A DNA stretch of 64,000 nucleotides from Citricoccus sp. SGAir0253 (GTDB lineage: Bacteria; Actinomycetota; Actinomycetes; Actinomycetales; Micrococcaceae), in contig NZ_CP039424.1 of the NCBI RefSeq assembly GCF_005877055.1, positions 682,001 through 746,000 of the forward strand. Reading direction: 5' to 3'. Shown here in pieces: positions 28,762-38,404 of the stretch. Each line of letters begins with the position of its first letter. The stretch's first letter is position 1. Under the pieces are notes generated by a model. That model worked only from the letters and a program-made list of their open reading frames with translations, had not been told where the DNA came from and made no database searches. Both the position numbers and the translations under genes were made by a program.

Positions 28762-28818
28762 ACGACGCACGGGCGGGGCGGCCACGGGTGACCCGGGACC
28801 ACGACGCACGGGCGGGGC
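28750..28818. repeat. Two 30-bp direct repeats extending from palindrome copy B
   Basis: A 30-bp stretch at 28750-28779 (TGACCCGGGAGCACGACGCA and ten more bases) recurs at 28789-28818 with one mismatch. The unit begins inside the right arm of the 61-bp palindrome, so half of the element has been duplicated next to the ABC exporter stop codon. Confidence 0.75.
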
Positions 28819-28833
28819 CGGGACCGGGGGCGG

Positions 28834-30669
28834 TCAGGAGACGAGGGAGGCCTTCCACGCCGCATGGAGCTCGGCGAAGCGCCCGCCCGCGGCGACCAGG
28901 TCGGCGGGGGCCCCGTCCTCCACGATCCGCCCGTCGTGGACCACGAGCACGCGGTCCGCGATCTCCACGGTGGACAGCCGGTGCGCGATGATCAGCGCGG
29001 TCCGGTCGCCCAGCAGCCGCTCCAGGCCGGACTGCACGAGCCGCTCGCTCGGCAGGTCCAGGGAACTGGTGGCCTCGTCGAGGATGAGCACGGCGGGGTC
29101 GGCCAGGAAGGCGCGGGCGAAGGACACCAGCTGCCGCTGCCCCGCGGACAGCCGCCCGCCGCGCTTGGTGACGTCCGTGGCGTAGCCCTCGGGCAGCGCC
29201 TCGATGAACCCGTCGGCGCCCACGGCCCGCGCCGCGGCCCGGATCTCCGCCTCCGTGGCGTCCGGCCGGCCCAGCGCGATGTTCTCGGCCACGGAGCCGG
29301 AGAACAGGAACGCCTCCTGGGTCACCATCACCACGTGCCGGCGCAGGTCGGCCGCGGACAGCCGCCGCAGCTCCACCCCGTCCAGGGTGAGCGAACCGGC
29401 GCTGAGGTCGTAGAACCGGGCGATGAGCTTGACGAGCGTGGACTTGCCGGCCCCGGTCTGCCCCACCACGGCCACGGTCTGCCCGGCGGGGATGACCAGG
29501 TCGAAGCGTGGCAGCACCACGCTGCCGGCGCCGTAGCCGAACTCGGCATCCCGGAACTCCAGCCGCCCCACGGCCCGCGGCAGCGGCACCGGCCGCTCGG
29601 GCTCGCGCACGGAGGGGGACTCCTCGAGCAGGCCGGAGACCTTCTCCAGGGCCGCGGTGGCGGACTGGAAGGAGGAGTAGAACATGGCCACCTGCTCCAT
29701 CGGCTGGAACACGCGCTTGCCCGCCAGCAGCAGCGCCACCAGCACGCCGACGGCGAGCGTGCCGTCCAGCACCCTGAAGCCGCCGAGGACCAGCAGGGCC
29801 ACCACGGTGAGGTTGCCCGTGACCAGCAGGGTCGGCTGGAGCACGCCGAACAGGTTGAGCGAGTCCACCATGTCGTCGCGGTACCGCGTGGCCAGGCCCT
29901 CGTAGGCCTCGTCGTTGGCGCGCTGCCGGCGGAACGCCTGCACCGCGCGGATCCCGGTCATGGTCTCCACGAAGTGCACGATCATCCGCGCCGAGGACAC
30001 CCGCGAGCGGCGGTACACCGCCTCGGAGCGCACCTGGTACCAGCGCACGGCGACCGCCACGGGCACGAAGGCGCCCAGCAGCACGAGCCCGGAGCGCCAG
30101 TCGAGCACGAACACGGAGATCGTGGTGAACACCATGAACATCAGGCCGGACACGAGCGCGGACACGCCCTGGTCCAGCAGCTCGCGCAGCGAGTCCAGGT
30201 CCGAGGTCTGCCGGGAGATCACCCGGCCGGAGGTGTACCGCTCGTGGAACTCCAGCGAGAGCCGCTGGGTGTGCCGGAAGACCCAGACGCGCAGGTCCAG
30301 CAGCATCGCCTGGCTCACCCGGGCGGTCAGCCACGTGTAGGTGCCCAGCAGCAGCCCGGCGGCCAGCCCGGCCGCCACGTAGGTGCCCCCGACGGCGGCC
30401 ACCACCGGGGTGGGGGAGCCCCCGGCCTCCAGCGTGGAGACGACCTGCGGCAGCCCCCAGTCGATGCCCCACGCGATGATCAGCGGGAACGACGCGCGCG
30501 CGGCGTTCGAGACCACGACGAGCACCGCCGTCAGCAGCAGTTGCCACCGCACCGGCCGGGCGAGGTCCTTGAGCAGCCGCCACGACCGGGCCCGGACGTA
30601 CCGGCGCTCCTCGGCGCTGAGGTCGAGCCGCTCCTCGCCCCGCGTGCCGACCGGTCCGGGGCCCCTCAT
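28834..30669 (-). CDS. ABC exporter half-transporter with canonical ATPase site
   Basis: A 611-residue type IV ABC exporter subunit. Six membrane helices (about 35-320) are followed by an ATPase domain with Walker [10 protein letters not shown], signature LSAGQ, Walker [12 protein letters not shown] (catalytic Glu present) and H-loop IAHRLST. It overlaps the upstream exporter gene by 4 nt (ATGA), so the two halves form a heterodimer. The cargo (lipid, peptide or drug) cannot be told. Palindrome copy B lies just past the stop codon. Confidence 0.93.
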   Translation of the reverse strand: MRGPGPVGTRGEERLDLSAEERRYVRARSWRLLKDLARPVRWQLLLTAVLVVVSNAARASFPLIIAWGIDWGLPQVVSTLEAGGSPTPVVAAVGGTYVAAGLAAGLLLGTYTWLTARVSQAMLLDLRVWVFRHTQRLSLEFHERYTSGRVISRQTSDLDSLRELLDQGVSALVSGLMFMVFTTISVFVLDWRSGLVLLGAFVPVAVAVRWYQVRSEAVYRRSRVSSARMIVHFVETMTGIRAVQAFRRQRANDEAYEGLATRYRDDMVDSLNLFGVLQPTLLVTGNLTVVALLVLGGFRVLDGTLAVGVLVALLLAGKRVFQPMEQVAMFYSSFQSATAALEKVSGLLEESPSVREPERPVPLPRAVGRLEFRDAEFGYGAGSVVLPRFDLVIPAGQTVAVVGQTGAGKSTLVKLIARFYDLSAGSLTLDGVELRRLSAADLRRHVVMVTQEAFLFSGSVAENIALGRPDATEAEIRAAARAVGADGFIEALPEGYATDVTKRGGRLSAGQRQLVSFARAFLADPAVLILDEATSSLDLPSERLVQSGLERLLGDRTALIIAHRLSTVEIADRVLVVHDGRIVEDGAPADLVAAGGRFAELHAAWKASLVS

Positions 30670-32657
30670 CGCCGGCCCCCGTCCACCACGCCGTCCACGG
30701 CGGCGCCCGCCGCGTCCCCCTCGACCACGGGCGTCGTCCCCGTGATGGCCCCGGAGTCCAGGACGGACTCGATGGAGCGGTCCCGGCCGAGGCTCGAGAT
30801 GATCGCCCGGTACGGCGCGGACCGGCCCAGCAGCTCGGCGTGCGTGCCGACGTCGGCGATCCGGCCGTCCTGCAGGACGGCCACCCGGTCCGCGAGGGCC
30901 ACGGTGGAGGGCCGGTGGGCGACGATGAGCGTGGTGGTCCCGGCCAGCACGTGGCGCAGCCGCCGGGTGACCTCCTCCTCGGTGCGCACGTCCAGGGCCG
31001 AGAGCGGGTCGTCGAGCACGAGGACCTCGGGCCGGGCGGCGATCGCCCGGGCCAGGGCGATGCGCTGGCGCTGGCCGCCGGACAGGCTCAGCCCCTCCTC
31101 GCCGATCTCCGTGTCCACTCCCTCCGGCAGCCCGTGCACGAAGCCGGCCCGTGCCGTGTCCAGGGCCGCCGCCAGCAGGGCATCGGCCGCCGCGGGGTCG
31201 GCACGGACCTCCTCGGGCGCGCCGAGCAGCACGTTGTCCCGGACCGTGTCCGAGAACAGGGTGGCGTCCTCGAAGGCGATCGACACCCGTCGGCGCAGCT
31301 CCGTCAGCGGGACCTCGCGCACGTCGCGCCCGTCCACCAGGACGCGGCCCGCGCTGACGTCGTAGAGCCGGGGCACGAGCTGCACGAGCGTGGACTTGCC
31401 CGAGCCGGTCAGCCCCACGAGCGCCATCGTCTCGCCGGGCTCCAGCGCCAGGGTGACGTCCCGCAGCAGGGGCGGGGCGCCGGCGGGGGCGTCGGGGTAG
31501 CGGAAGGCCACGCCCTCGAAGGCGAGGGACCCGCGGGGTGCCGGGGCGCCGTCGTCGGGACCGCCGGGACCCGCCCCCGGACCGGTGGCCGGGGCCGGGC
31601 CCGCGCCGCCCGCCGGGCCCGCGCCGTCCAGCGGGTCCGCGATCGTCACCGGGGTGTCCATGACCTCGAGGTGGCGGTCGATCGCGGTCTTGGCGGACAG
31701 GGACATGCCCATGAGCTGGCCCACCGACTCGACCGGGCCCGCGAGCACGGCCGTGGTGGCGAAGAACCCGGCGATCGCGCCCACCGTGAGCTCGCCCGTG
31801 GCCACGAGGTACACCCCGGTGGCCAGGGAGAGGCCGATCACCGTCTCCGGCAGGGCCACGATGAGCGCGATGAACCGGGACAGCACGGCGGCCTTGTGGA
31901 CCTCCGTGCCGCGCAGCGTGTCCGCCTGCCCGCGGAAGCCCTCGAGCGCCTCGCCGCCGCGGCCGAACGCCTTGAGCACGCGGATGCCGTGCACGGACTC
32001 CTCCACGGTGGTGGCCAGGTCCCCGGCCTGGTCCTGGGAGAGCCGGGAGGCGGCCCGGAAGTCGGTGCGGAAGGCGTAGGAGTGCCACATGATCGGCGCC
32101 GCGCCGGCCAGGTAGATGAGCGCGAGCACCCAGGACGTGCTGAACAGCAGGACCAGCCCCACGGCGATCGTCACGATCGAGACCACGAACATCACCGTGC
32201 CGAACGCGATCCACCGCCGCAGCAGGGACAGGTCGCCCACCGCCCGGGAGAGCAGCTGGCCGGACGGCCAGGTGTCGTGGAAGGAGACGGGGAGCCGCTG
32301 CAGCCGGCGGAACAGGGCCACGCGGGCGCGCTGCTCCACGTTCGCCGCGGGCGGCAGGATGAAGAACCGGCGCAGGTAGACCAAGGCACCCTCGGCCACG
32401 CCGAGGACCGCCATGACCGCCACCGCCGTCCACACGTCCCGCGCGTCGCCGCCGGGGCGCAGCACCGAGTTCACGAGCTGCTGGATCACCTGCGGGATGG
32501 CCAGGGCCACGAGGCCGGCGAGCATCGCGGACGCCAGCCCGGCCACCCAGCGCCAGCGGACGCCCTCGAGGTAGGGGGAGAGGCGGCGGACCGACGCGGC
32601 GAGGCCGCGCTCCCCGTCCCGGGCGCGGCGCGGCACGGGACGGGCGGGCGTGCGCAC
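30666..32657 (-). CDS. ABC exporter half-transporter with degenerate Walker B
   Basis: The partner subunit is 663 residues from GTG 32657. It has six membrane helices, a Gly/Pro/Ala-rich linker of about 35 residues before the ATPase domain, Walker [10 protein letters not shown] and signature [15 protein letters not shown]. Its Walker B reads [12 protein letters not shown], so Asp replaces the catalytic Glu. This is the usual asymmetry of heterodimeric exporters such as TM287/288. I chose GTG 32657 because GGAGGT lies exactly 6 nt upstream and a TAGGAT -10 element (32695-32700) overlaps the alternative ATG at 32696. Confidence 0.9.
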   Translation of the reverse strand: MRTPARPVPRRARDGERGLAASVRRLSPYLEGVRWRWVAGLASAMLAGLVALAIPQVIQQLVNSVLRPGGDARDVWTAVAVMAVLGVAEGALVYLRRFFILPPAANVEQRARVALFRRLQRLPVSFHDTWPSGQLLSRAVGDLSLLRRWIAFGTVMFVVSIVTIAVGLVLLFSTSWVLALIYLAGAAPIMWHSYAFRTDFRAASRLSQDQAGDLATTVEESVHGIRVLKAFGRGGEALEGFRGQADTLRGTEVHKAAVLSRFIALIVALPETVIGLSLATGVYLVATGELTVGAIAGFFATTAVLAGPVESVGQLMGMSLSAKTAIDRHLEVMDTPVTIADPLDGAGPAGGAGPAPATGPGAGPGGPDDGAPAPRGSLAFEGVAFRYPDAPAGAPPLLRDVTLALEPGETMALVGLTGSGKSTLVQLVPRLYDVSAGRVLVDGRDVREVPLTELRRRVSIAFEDATLFSDTVRDNVLLGAPEEVRADPAAADALLAAALDTARAGFVHGLPEGVDTEIGEEGLSLSGGQRQRIALARAIAARPEVLVLDDPLSALDVRTEEEVTRRLRHVLAGTTTLIVAHRPSTVALADRVAVLQDGRIADVGTHAELLGRSAPYRAIISSLGRDRSIESVLDSGAITGTTPVVEGDAAGAAVDGVVDGGRR

Positions 32658-32694
32658 GGGCGGACCTCCGGGGTGGGGCGGGGACGGAGCCTCC

Positions 32695-32700
32695 ATCCTA
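32695..32700 (-). promoter_or_regulatory. -10 element TAGGAT for the ABC exporter operon
   Basis: TAGGAT on the minus strand would start transcription near 32688, leaving a leader of about 30 nt with a GGAGGT site before GTG 32657. It overlaps the ATG at 32696, which argues against that start codon. Confidence 0.45.
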
Positions 32701-32701
32701 C

Positions 32702-32718
32702 GGTCGCCCGGGGCGACC
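32702..32718. promoter_or_regulatory. Operator-like dyad upstream of the ABC exporter operon
   Basis: GGTCGCC, three bases, then GGCGACC forms a perfect 7-3-7 palindrome. It occupies the spacer directly upstream of the -10 element, where a repressor or MerR-type regulator would bind. No regulator gene is adjacent. Confidence 0.4.
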
Positions 32719-32821
32719 TGAAAGACTCCTTGAACCTTCTCGGCCCGGGGGGACCGCTGCCCGCCGGCGCCGGCGGCGCCGGCGGTGCCGGAGGTCCCGG
32801 CGGCTCGCGCGGGGGCCGGCG

Positions 32822-33724
32822 TCAGGGGGCGACGACGTCCAGCACCACGGCCTCCGGGCGGCACGCGAAGCGCACGGGCGCCGTGGGGGACGTGCCGATG
32901 CCGGCGGACACCTCGAGCGGGACGGTGCGGCCCCGGTGGGTCCACTCACTCAGCCCCGAGGCCTGGCGCGTCGGCAGGTCGCAGTTGGTCACGAGTGCGC
33001 CCACCCCGGGCACGCACACCTGGCCGCCGTGGGTGTGGCCGGCGAAGATGACGTCCGCGCCGTCGTCCACCATGGCGTCCAGGACCCGCCGGTAGGGCGC
33101 GTGGGTCACGCCGAGGCGCAGGGCCCGGCCCGTCGTCGCGCTGCCGCCGGGGAAGCCGGGCCAGTCGTCCCGGCCCAGGTGCGGGTCGTCCGTGCCGGCC
33201 GCGTCGAGGCGGATCCGGTGCACCACGGTGCTCGCCCCGCGGTTCGTCAGGTCCGTCCAGCCGCGCGTGGCGAAGGCGTCGAACAGCCTCGCCGAGGGCA
33301 GGCGCTGCCGGTCGGGGTCCTGCCGGGAGGGCCCGGCGAGGTAGCGCAGGGGGTTGGCGAAGGTCGGCCCGTAGTAGTCGTTGGAGCCCGGGACGAACAG
33401 CCCGGGCACGTCGAGCAGGGGACCGAGGGCCTCCAGCAGCGGCTCGATCGCGGCGGCGGAGGCGATGTTGTCCCCGGTGTCCACCACGAGGTCCGGCTGG
33501 TACCGGGAGAGCGTGGAGAGCCACTCGAGCTTGTCCTCCTGGCGGGGGTCCAGGTGGATGTCGGACAGGTGCAGGATCCGGAACGGCAGCCCGCCGGCCG
33601 GCAGGACGGGCAGTCGCTCGGTGCGGACGGTGAAGTTGCGGGCCTCCACGAGGGAGCCCCAGGCCAGGGCCCCGGCGCCGGCGGCGGCCAGGGTCCCCAC
33701 CGCGGCGGCGGTCGTGCGCAGCAT
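32822..33724 (-). CDS. Membrane-anchored metallophosphoesterase
   Basis: A 300-residue calcineurin-like phosphoesterase. An N-terminal hydrophobic anchor (about 5-25) precedes the metal-binding blocks LHLSDIHLD, VDTGDNIAS, VPGSNDYYG (Asn in place of the usual Asn-His, read as GSNDYYG), VTHAPYRR and FAGHTHGGQ. It probably acts outside or at the membrane on a phosphodiester, as in the YkuE/LpxH-like group. The PBP stop is 11 nt upstream, so it is co-transcribed with the cell-wall enzyme. The same pair (ponA2 and Rv3683) is adjacent in Mycobacterium tuberculosis. Confidence 0.9.
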   Translation of the reverse strand: MLRTTAAAVGTLAAAGAGALAWGSLVEARNFTVRTERLPVLPAGGLPFRILHLSDIHLDPRQEDKLEWLSTLSRYQPDLVVDTGDNIASAAAIEPLLEALGPLLDVPGLFVPGSNDYYGPTFANPLRYLAGPSRQDPDRQRLPSARLFDAFATRGWTDLTNRGASTVVHRIRLDAAGTDDPHLGRDDWPGFPGGSATTGRALRLGVTHAPYRRVLDAMVDDGADVIFAGHTHGGQVCVPGVGALVTNCDLPTRQASGLSEWTHRGRTVPLEVSAGIGTSPTAPVRFACRPEAVVLDVVAP

Positions 33725-33735
33725 GCCCGTGCCCC

Positions 33736-35928
33736 TCACTCCGTGGACACCACGGTCGAGTCGTCGTGGTACGGCTGCGGCCCCGGCCGCGGCTCGTCGA
33801 GCTTCACGGTCGTGCCGCCCTCGCGCTCGCCCTCGGTGCGCGGGTCGGACTCCGGGCCGTCGAACGGCGTGAACTCGGCGGTCTCGTAGCGGCCGGCCAC
33901 GGTGCCCATGTAGTCCGCCCACATCGGCCCGGCGATGATCGAACCCCACACGTCCTCGAACTCCACGCCGCCGATGGTGCGGCCCTCGAGGCTGCCCAGG
34001 CCCTTGTAGTTGCCGACCCACGAGGCCGTGGTCAGGCCCGTGGTGGAGCCGATGAACCACGTGGACGAGGAGGTGTTGTTCGTTCCGGTCTTGCCCGCGA
34101 TGGGGAAGGGGATGTCCTTGGCGATGCGCTCGGAGGCGATCGCCTTCAGGGTGTTGTTCAGCTCCGCGACCTGTTGGGTGTCCGCCACCTTCTCGCAGGC
34201 CACCGGGGGCACCTGGTAGGAGTTGCCGCGGGTGTCCGTGACCTCGGCGAGCACGCGCGGCTCGCAGTAGTTGCCGTCGTCCGCGAGCGTGGCGTAGGCC
34301 GAGGCCATGGTCATCGGGGAGACCTCCTCGGAGCCCAGCACGAAGGAGGGCTGGCCGGGGTCGATCCCGTTGCCGTTGTCCGCCCGGTGGATCCCCACGC
34401 GGTTGGTCATGTCCGTGATGGCGCACAGGTCCATCAGGTAGGTGGCGGCCACGGTGGCGGTGTTGATCGACCAGTACAGGCCGTAGTCCGCCCGCATCGG
34501 CTTGGTCATGTCCCGGATGGCGTTGCGCACGGTCCAGCCGTTCTCGTCCGGGATGTGCACGTCGCCGTCCTCCTCGCAGGAGGCCTTGAACTCGGTCCAC
34601 TGGGGGTACTTGTTGTTCTTCGCGTCCAGGGTGTCCACCATCGAGTGGCCGGACTCGATCCAGGTGAGGAAGACGAACGGCTTGAGGGTCGAGCCGGCCT
34701 GGAAGCCGTTGCCGCCGCCCATCGGCTTGTCCACGTTGAAGTTCAGGGTCGTCTGGCCCTGGCCCTCGGCGGTGTCGTAGCGGGTGTTCTGGGCCATGGC
34801 GCGGACATTGCCGGTGCCCGGCTCGACCGTCACCAGGGAGGCCCCCACGCCGTCGGACTCGTCGTTCGGCACGTGCTCCAGGACGGTCTTCTCGGCCTGC
34901 TTCTGCAGGGTGGAGTCCAGCGTGGTGCGGATCTGCAGGCCGCCGCGGTCCAGCAGGCGCTGGCGGGACTCCACGTCCGGGCCGAAGGCCTCGTTGTCCA
35001 GGACCGCGCGCTGGACGTAGTCGCAGAAGTAGTTGCCGTAGGCCGCGGACATGCAGCCCGAGGCCAGCGGGGTGACGTCCAGGCCCAGGTCCGTGGCCAC
35101 GGCCTCGTCGTGCTGGGCCTGGGTGATCTTGCCGGTGCGCAGCATGGCCGCCAGCACCGTGTTGCGCCGCTGGGTGGCCCCCTCGGGGTTGTTCACCGGG
35201 TTGTAGCCGTTGGGGGACTGCACCATGCCGGCGAGCATGGCCGACTCGGGGATGGTCAGGTCCGCCGCGGCCTTGTCGAAGAAGTAGCGCGAGGCGGCCT
35301 CGACGCCGTACACGCGACCGGAGAACAGGACGATGTTGAGGTAGCCCTCGAGGATCTCGTCCTTGGACATCTCCTTCTCCACGGCCACGGCCAGCTTCAT
35401 CTCGCGCAGCTTGTCCGCCACGTTCTTGGTGCCGGAGATCGTGGTGCGCTCGTTGTTGAGGTACTGCGCGTTGACCAGCACGTTGTTGACGTACTGCTGG
35501 GTGATCGTGGAGGCGCCCTGCGTGGAGGAGGAGGTGGCGTTGTTGACGAGAGCGCGGGTCAGGCCGCGCGCGTCCACGCCGCCGTGCTGGTAGAACCGCT
35601 CGTCCTCGATCGCGATGATCGCGTCCTGCATGTTCTTCGAGATCTTGTCCAGCGTGACCGGCACGCGGTTCTCGGCGTAGAACGTGGCCAGGACGGTGCC
35701 GTCCTTGTCCAGGATCCGGGAGGGCACCGAGAGCGGCTCCTCCTTGAGCTCGGCGGGCAGCTGCTCGAGCATGTCCCCGCCGGCGGTGGCCGTGGCCCCG
35801 CCCATCGCGGCGGCGGGCAGCAGCAGCCCCGCCGCGAGCACGCCGCACAGGGCGCTGACGCCCAGGAAGGCGACGATCTTGCCCAGTGTCGTGGCAGTGT
35901 CGAAGAAGGGGGACGTGCGCTTGGCCAT
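33736..35928 (-). CDS. Class A penicillin-binding protein (bifunctional transglycosylase/transpeptidase)
   Basis: The 730-residue peptidoglycan synthase has a single membrane anchor (about 17-42). Next comes the GT51 glycosyltransferase with its catalytic Glu in IEDERFYQHGGVD (about residue 108) and motif STITQQYVNN. The transpeptidase follows, with STLK (nucleophile Ser413), SIN (in YWSINTAT) and KTGT. The tail is acidic and Pro-rich with no PASTA domain. It resembles PonA2 of mycobacteria. On the minus strand TAGAAT lies 7 nt before ATG 35928 and no ribosome binding site is present, so the mRNA is probably leaderless. Confidence 0.95.
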   Translation of the reverse strand: MAKRTSPFFDTATTLGKIVAFLGVSALCGVLAAGLLLPAAAMGGATATAGGDMLEQLPAELKEEPLSVPSRILDKDGTVLATFYAENRVPVTLDKISKNMQDAIIAIEDERFYQHGGVDARGLTRALVNNATSSSTQGASTITQQYVNNVLVNAQYLNNERTTISGTKNVADKLREMKLAVAVEKEMSKDEILEGYLNIVLFSGRVYGVEAASRYFFDKAAADLTIPESAMLAGMVQSPNGYNPVNNPEGATQRRNTVLAAMLRTGKITQAQHDEAVATDLGLDVTPLASGCMSAAYGNYFCDYVQRAVLDNEAFGPDVESRQRLLDRGGLQIRTTLDSTLQKQAEKTVLEHVPNDESDGVGASLVTVEPGTGNVRAMAQNTRYDTAEGQGQTTLNFNVDKPMGGGNGFQAGSTLKPFVFLTWIESGHSMVDTLDAKNNKYPQWTEFKASCEEDGDVHIPDENGWTVRNAIRDMTKPMRADYGLYWSINTATVAATYLMDLCAITDMTNRVGIHRADNGNGIDPGQPSFVLGSEEVSPMTMASAYATLADDGNYCEPRVLAEVTDTRGNSYQVPPVACEKVADTQQVAELNNTLKAIASERIAKDIPFPIAGKTGTNNTSSSTWFIGSTTGLTTASWVGNYKGLGSLEGRTIGGVEFEDVWGSIIAGPMWADYMGTVAGRYETAEFTPFDGPESDPRTEGEREGGTTVKLDEPRPGPQPYHDDSTVVSTE

Positions 35929-35935
35929 GGGGAGG

Positions 35936-35941
35936 ATTCTA
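35936..35941 (-). promoter_or_regulatory. -10 element TAGAAT, leaderless start of the PBP gene
   Basis: TAGAAT, seven nucleotides, then ATG 35928 on the minus strand. The divergent DUF4177 promoter lies 39 bp away. Confidence 0.55.
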
Positions 35942-35979
35942 CCGGCCGGGGTATCCACCGCGCGGGAGGCCGGTCCGGC

Positions 35980-35985
35980 TAGGGT
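35980..35985 (+). promoter_or_regulatory. -10 element TAGGGT, leaderless start of the DUF4177 gene
   Basis: TAGGGT, seven nucleotides, then ATG 35993. A purine stretch GGGAG sits between them but would be too close to the ATG for a normal ribosome binding site. Confidence 0.5.
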
Positions 35986-35992
35986 GGGAGCC

Positions 35993-36145
35993 ATGACAAC
36001 CTGGGAATACCTCATCACCCCGTTGCCCCTGCACACCCCCAAGCAGGTCCTCGACCTGCACGGATCCGAGGGCTGGGAGCTGGTCACCGTGCTGACCGGT
36101 CCCGAGGGCGGGGCCGTGGCCTACCTGAAGCGGCCGAAGCAGTGA
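35993..36145 (+). CDS. Small DUF4177 protein
   Basis: A 50-residue protein starting MTTWEYLITPL and ending with a GSEGWELVTVL strand, the pattern of DUF4177. Its function is unknown. It overlaps the RidA gene by 4 nt (GTGA), so the two are translationally coupled. The same small gene sits beside a RidA gene in Mycobacterium tuberculosis (Rv3678A/Rv3678c). The start is clear because the preceding 64 bp contain only the divergent promoters. Confidence 0.85.
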   Translation: MTTWEYLITPLPLHTPKQVLDLHGSEGWELVTVLTGPEGGAVAYLKRPKQ

Positions 36146-36606
36146 CCGGCGTCGTCGAGGCCCGCCTGGCGGAGCTGGGCCTGGAGCTGCCCCCGGTGGC
36201 CGCCCCCGTGGCCGCCTACGTGCCGGCCGTGGTCCAGGGCGAGCTCGTCCACACCTCCGGCCAGCTGCCGTTCCAGGGCGGCCAGCTGCCGGCCACGGGC
36301 AAGGTGGGCGCCGGCGTGGACCCGGACCGGGCCGCCGAGCTGGCCGCCGTGTGCGCCGTCAATGCGCTGGCCGCCGTGAAGTCCGTGATCGGGGACCTGG
36401 ACCGCGTGGAGCAGGTCGTCAAGGTCGTCGGCTTCGTCGCCTCCGATCCGGCGTTCACCGGGCAGCCCCAGGTCGTCAACGGCGCCTCGGAGCTGCTGGG
36501 CAAGGTCTTCGGCGAGGCCGGCGCCCACGCGCGCTCCGCCGTCGGGGTGGCCGTGCTCCCGCTCGACGCGCCGGTCGAGGTCGAGATCACCGTCCGCTTC
36601 CGCTGA
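36142..36606 (+). CDS. RidA/YjgF-family protein
   Basis: A 154-residue member of the Rid family, which hydrolyses reactive enamine/imine intermediates of amino-acid metabolism. The fold is visible from the early Val-Pro-Ala-Val-Val strand, HTSGQLPFQGGQLPATGKVG, the helix AAELAAVCAVNALAAVKSV, and the C-terminal EVEITVRF. The active-site Arg of true RidA (usually in the C-terminal third as C-IEAR or similar) is not obvious; the end reads VGVAVLPLDAPVEVEI, so this may be a divergent Rid subgroup. The GTG start overlaps the DUF4177 stop. Confidence 0.85.
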   Translation: MTGVVEARLAELGLELPPVAAPVAAYVPAVVQGELVHTSGQLPFQGGQLPATGKVGAGVDPDRAAELAAVCAVNALAAVKSVIGDLDRVEQVVKVVGFVASDPAFTGQPQVVNGASELLGKVFGEAGAHARSAVGVAVLPLDAPVEVEITVRFR

Positions 36607-36625
36607 GCCGGAGGGAGCCGCGGCC

Positions 36626-37606
36626 ATGCCCGAGCAGGAGTACCCGGCGCGCACGGGCGTGGCCGTCGGCCACGGGCCGGTGCACCGGCCCGAGGGGGCG
36701 CCGGAGCGCCGGCTGTTCGAGTTGCCCGAGGACCAGCACGCCGCCGCGCGCAGCTGGCTGGTCCACGGGGAGCGCCGGCCGCGGGCGGCGCGCCGGGCCT
36801 CCTCCGTGGCGGTCGTGCGCGACGGCTTGCGGGGCGTGGAGACCCTGCTGCGCTACCGCGCCGGGTCCACGCCCCTGGGGGCGGTGGCCTTCCCCGGCGG
36901 TTCGCTCGAGACCTTCGACGAGGACGAGTGCGCCTGGTTCGGCCCGACGCCGGCCCAGTGGGCCCGGGTGCTCGGGCTTGACGACCACCGGCTGGCCCGC
37001 CGCCACGTGGCCGGCGCGATCCGCGAGCTCTTCGAGGAGACGGGGATCCTGCTGGCCGGCACGGACGAGCACTCGGTGGTGGAGAACCCCGGCGGCGGGG
37101 AGTGGATGGAGGCCCGGCAGGCCCTCGACGAGCAGCAGACCACGCTCGCGGCCCTGCTGAACCGGCGCGGCCACGGGCTGCGCACCGACCTGCTGCGCGC
37201 GGTCGGCCGCTGGCACAGCCCGCACTTCGCCCACCGCCGCTTCGACACCCAGTACTTCGCAGTCGCCGTCCCGCACGCACAGGACACCACGCTGCTGGCC
37301 GGCAAGGGGCTGTGGGCCGACTGGGTCCCGGCCGCCTGGGTGCTCGCCGGGCGGAACGGCACGCGGCTGGGGGACGCGATCGGCCGGCCGGAGACGGTCG
37401 GGCGCCGCCTGGGCCAGCTCACCGTGCCGCCCGTGGAACTGCTGCTGGAGCGGATGGCCGCGGCCGGGTCCACGGTGGAGTTCCTCATGGACCTGACCAT
37501 CCGCGGCCGGGTCCCCGAGTACACCCCGGAGCTGCAGGGCGCCCCGGACGGGGAGGGGGACTTCCGGCTCGGGGTGAGCCTGCCGGGCGGCCGCTGGGGC
37601 CGCTAG
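36626..37606 (+). CDS. NUDIX hydrolase (NUDT19-like, interrupted box)
   Basis: A 326-residue NUDIX protein. The Nudix box is split: FPGGSLETFDEDE is followed by about 30 extra residues before the core REL-EET-G helix (AGAIRELFEETGILLAG). That insertion is characteristic of the NUDT19-like CoA diphosphatase group. It probably hydrolyses a nucleotide-diphosphate-linked cofactor such as CoA. Nothing else in the sequence shows the substrate. A GGAGGGAG site lies upstream of ATG 36626, and it follows RidA by 19 nt in the same operon. It is convergent with crp. Confidence 0.85.
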   Translation: MPEQEYPARTGVAVGHGPVHRPEGAPERRLFELPEDQHAAARSWLVHGERRPRAARRASSVAVVRDGLRGVETLLRYRAGSTPLGAVAFPGGSLETFDEDECAWFGPTPAQWARVLGLDDHRLARRHVAGAIRELFEETGILLAGTDEHSVVENPGGGEWMEARQALDEQQTTLAALLNRRGHGLRTDLLRAVGRWHSPHFAHRRFDTQYFAVAVPHAQDTTLLAGKGLWADWVPAAWVLAGRNGTRLGDAIGRPETVGRRLGQLTVPPVELLLERMAAAGSTVEFLMDLTIRGRVPEYTPELQGAPDGEGDFRLGVSLPGGRWGR

Positions 37607-37616
37607 GCGGACCGGC

Positions 37617-38294
37617 TCAGCGGGAGCGCTGGCGCAGCCGCTGCAGGTCCAGCACCACGACGGCGCGGTTCTCCAGGCGGATCCAGCCGCGCTGCACGAA
37701 CTCGGCCAGGGCCTTGTTCACCGTCTCGCGGGAGGCGCCGACGAGCTGGGCCAGCTCCTCCTGGGTCAGGTCGTGGGCCACGAGCAGGCCGTCGGTGGCC
37801 GGCCGGCCGAAGCGGTCCGCGAGGTCCAGCAGGGCCTTGGCGACGCGGCCCGGGACGTCGGAGAAGACGAGGTCGGCGAGGGACTCGTTGGTCTTGGACA
37901 GCCGCTGGGCGAGGGCCCGGAGCAGCTGCATGGAGACCTCGGGGGTGGACTGGATGACCTTGCGCAGGTTGTCGTGGCGCAGGCCGGCCAGGCGGGTCGC
38001 GGACACGGCGGTCGCCGAGGCGGTGCGGGGCGCCGGGTTGAACAGGGCCATCTCGCCGAAGACCTCTCCCGGGCCGAGGATGGCCAGCAGGTTCTCGCGG
38101 CCGTCCGGGGCGGTGCGGCCCAGCTTGATCTTGCCGGACATGATGACGTAGAGCTGGTCGCCCTGGTCGCCCTCGTGGAAGGCCGAGGCGCCGCGGGACA
38201 GCTCGACCTCGGTCAGCTCCGAGGTGAGGGCCGTGAAGACCTCGTCATCCAGGTTGGTGAACAGCGGGGCCTTGCGCAGTACCTCGAGATCCAT
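37617..38294 (-). CDS. crp: Crp/Fnr-family transcriptional regulator
   Basis: A 225-residue regulator. The cyclic-nucleotide domain (1-120) has GEVFGEMALFNPAPRTASATA, close to the cAMP-binding phosphate cassette of mycobacterial Crp (Rv3676) and corynebacterial GlxR. The C-terminal winged helix reads TQEELAQLVGASRETVNKALAEF. It is predicted to be a cAMP-responsive global regulator. AAGGACAC precedes ATG 38294. Its position next to marP, nth and acs matches the conserved actinobacterial order, and acs is a known Crp/GlxR target in relatives; no clean site is seen here. Confidence 0.93.
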   Translation of the reverse strand: MDLEVLRKAPLFTNLDDEVFTALTSELTEVELSRGASAFHEGDQGDQLYVIMSGKIKLGRTAPDGRENLLAILGPGEVFGEMALFNPAPRTASATAVSATRLAGLRHDNLRKVIQSTPEVSMQLLRALAQRLSKTNESLADLVFSDVPGRVAKALLDLADRFGRPATDGLLVAHDLTQEELAQLVGASRETVNKALAEFVQRGWIRLENRAVVVLDLQRLRQRSR

Positions 38295-38404
38295 GTGTCC
38301 TTCGTCCTCCGTGTCGGGGATGTACCGGTGTGCCGCAGGCCGGCGGGAGCCGTGCCTGCGATGACTCGCAGTCCATTCTGCCCCATCCGTCGCCATCGTA
38401 ACGG

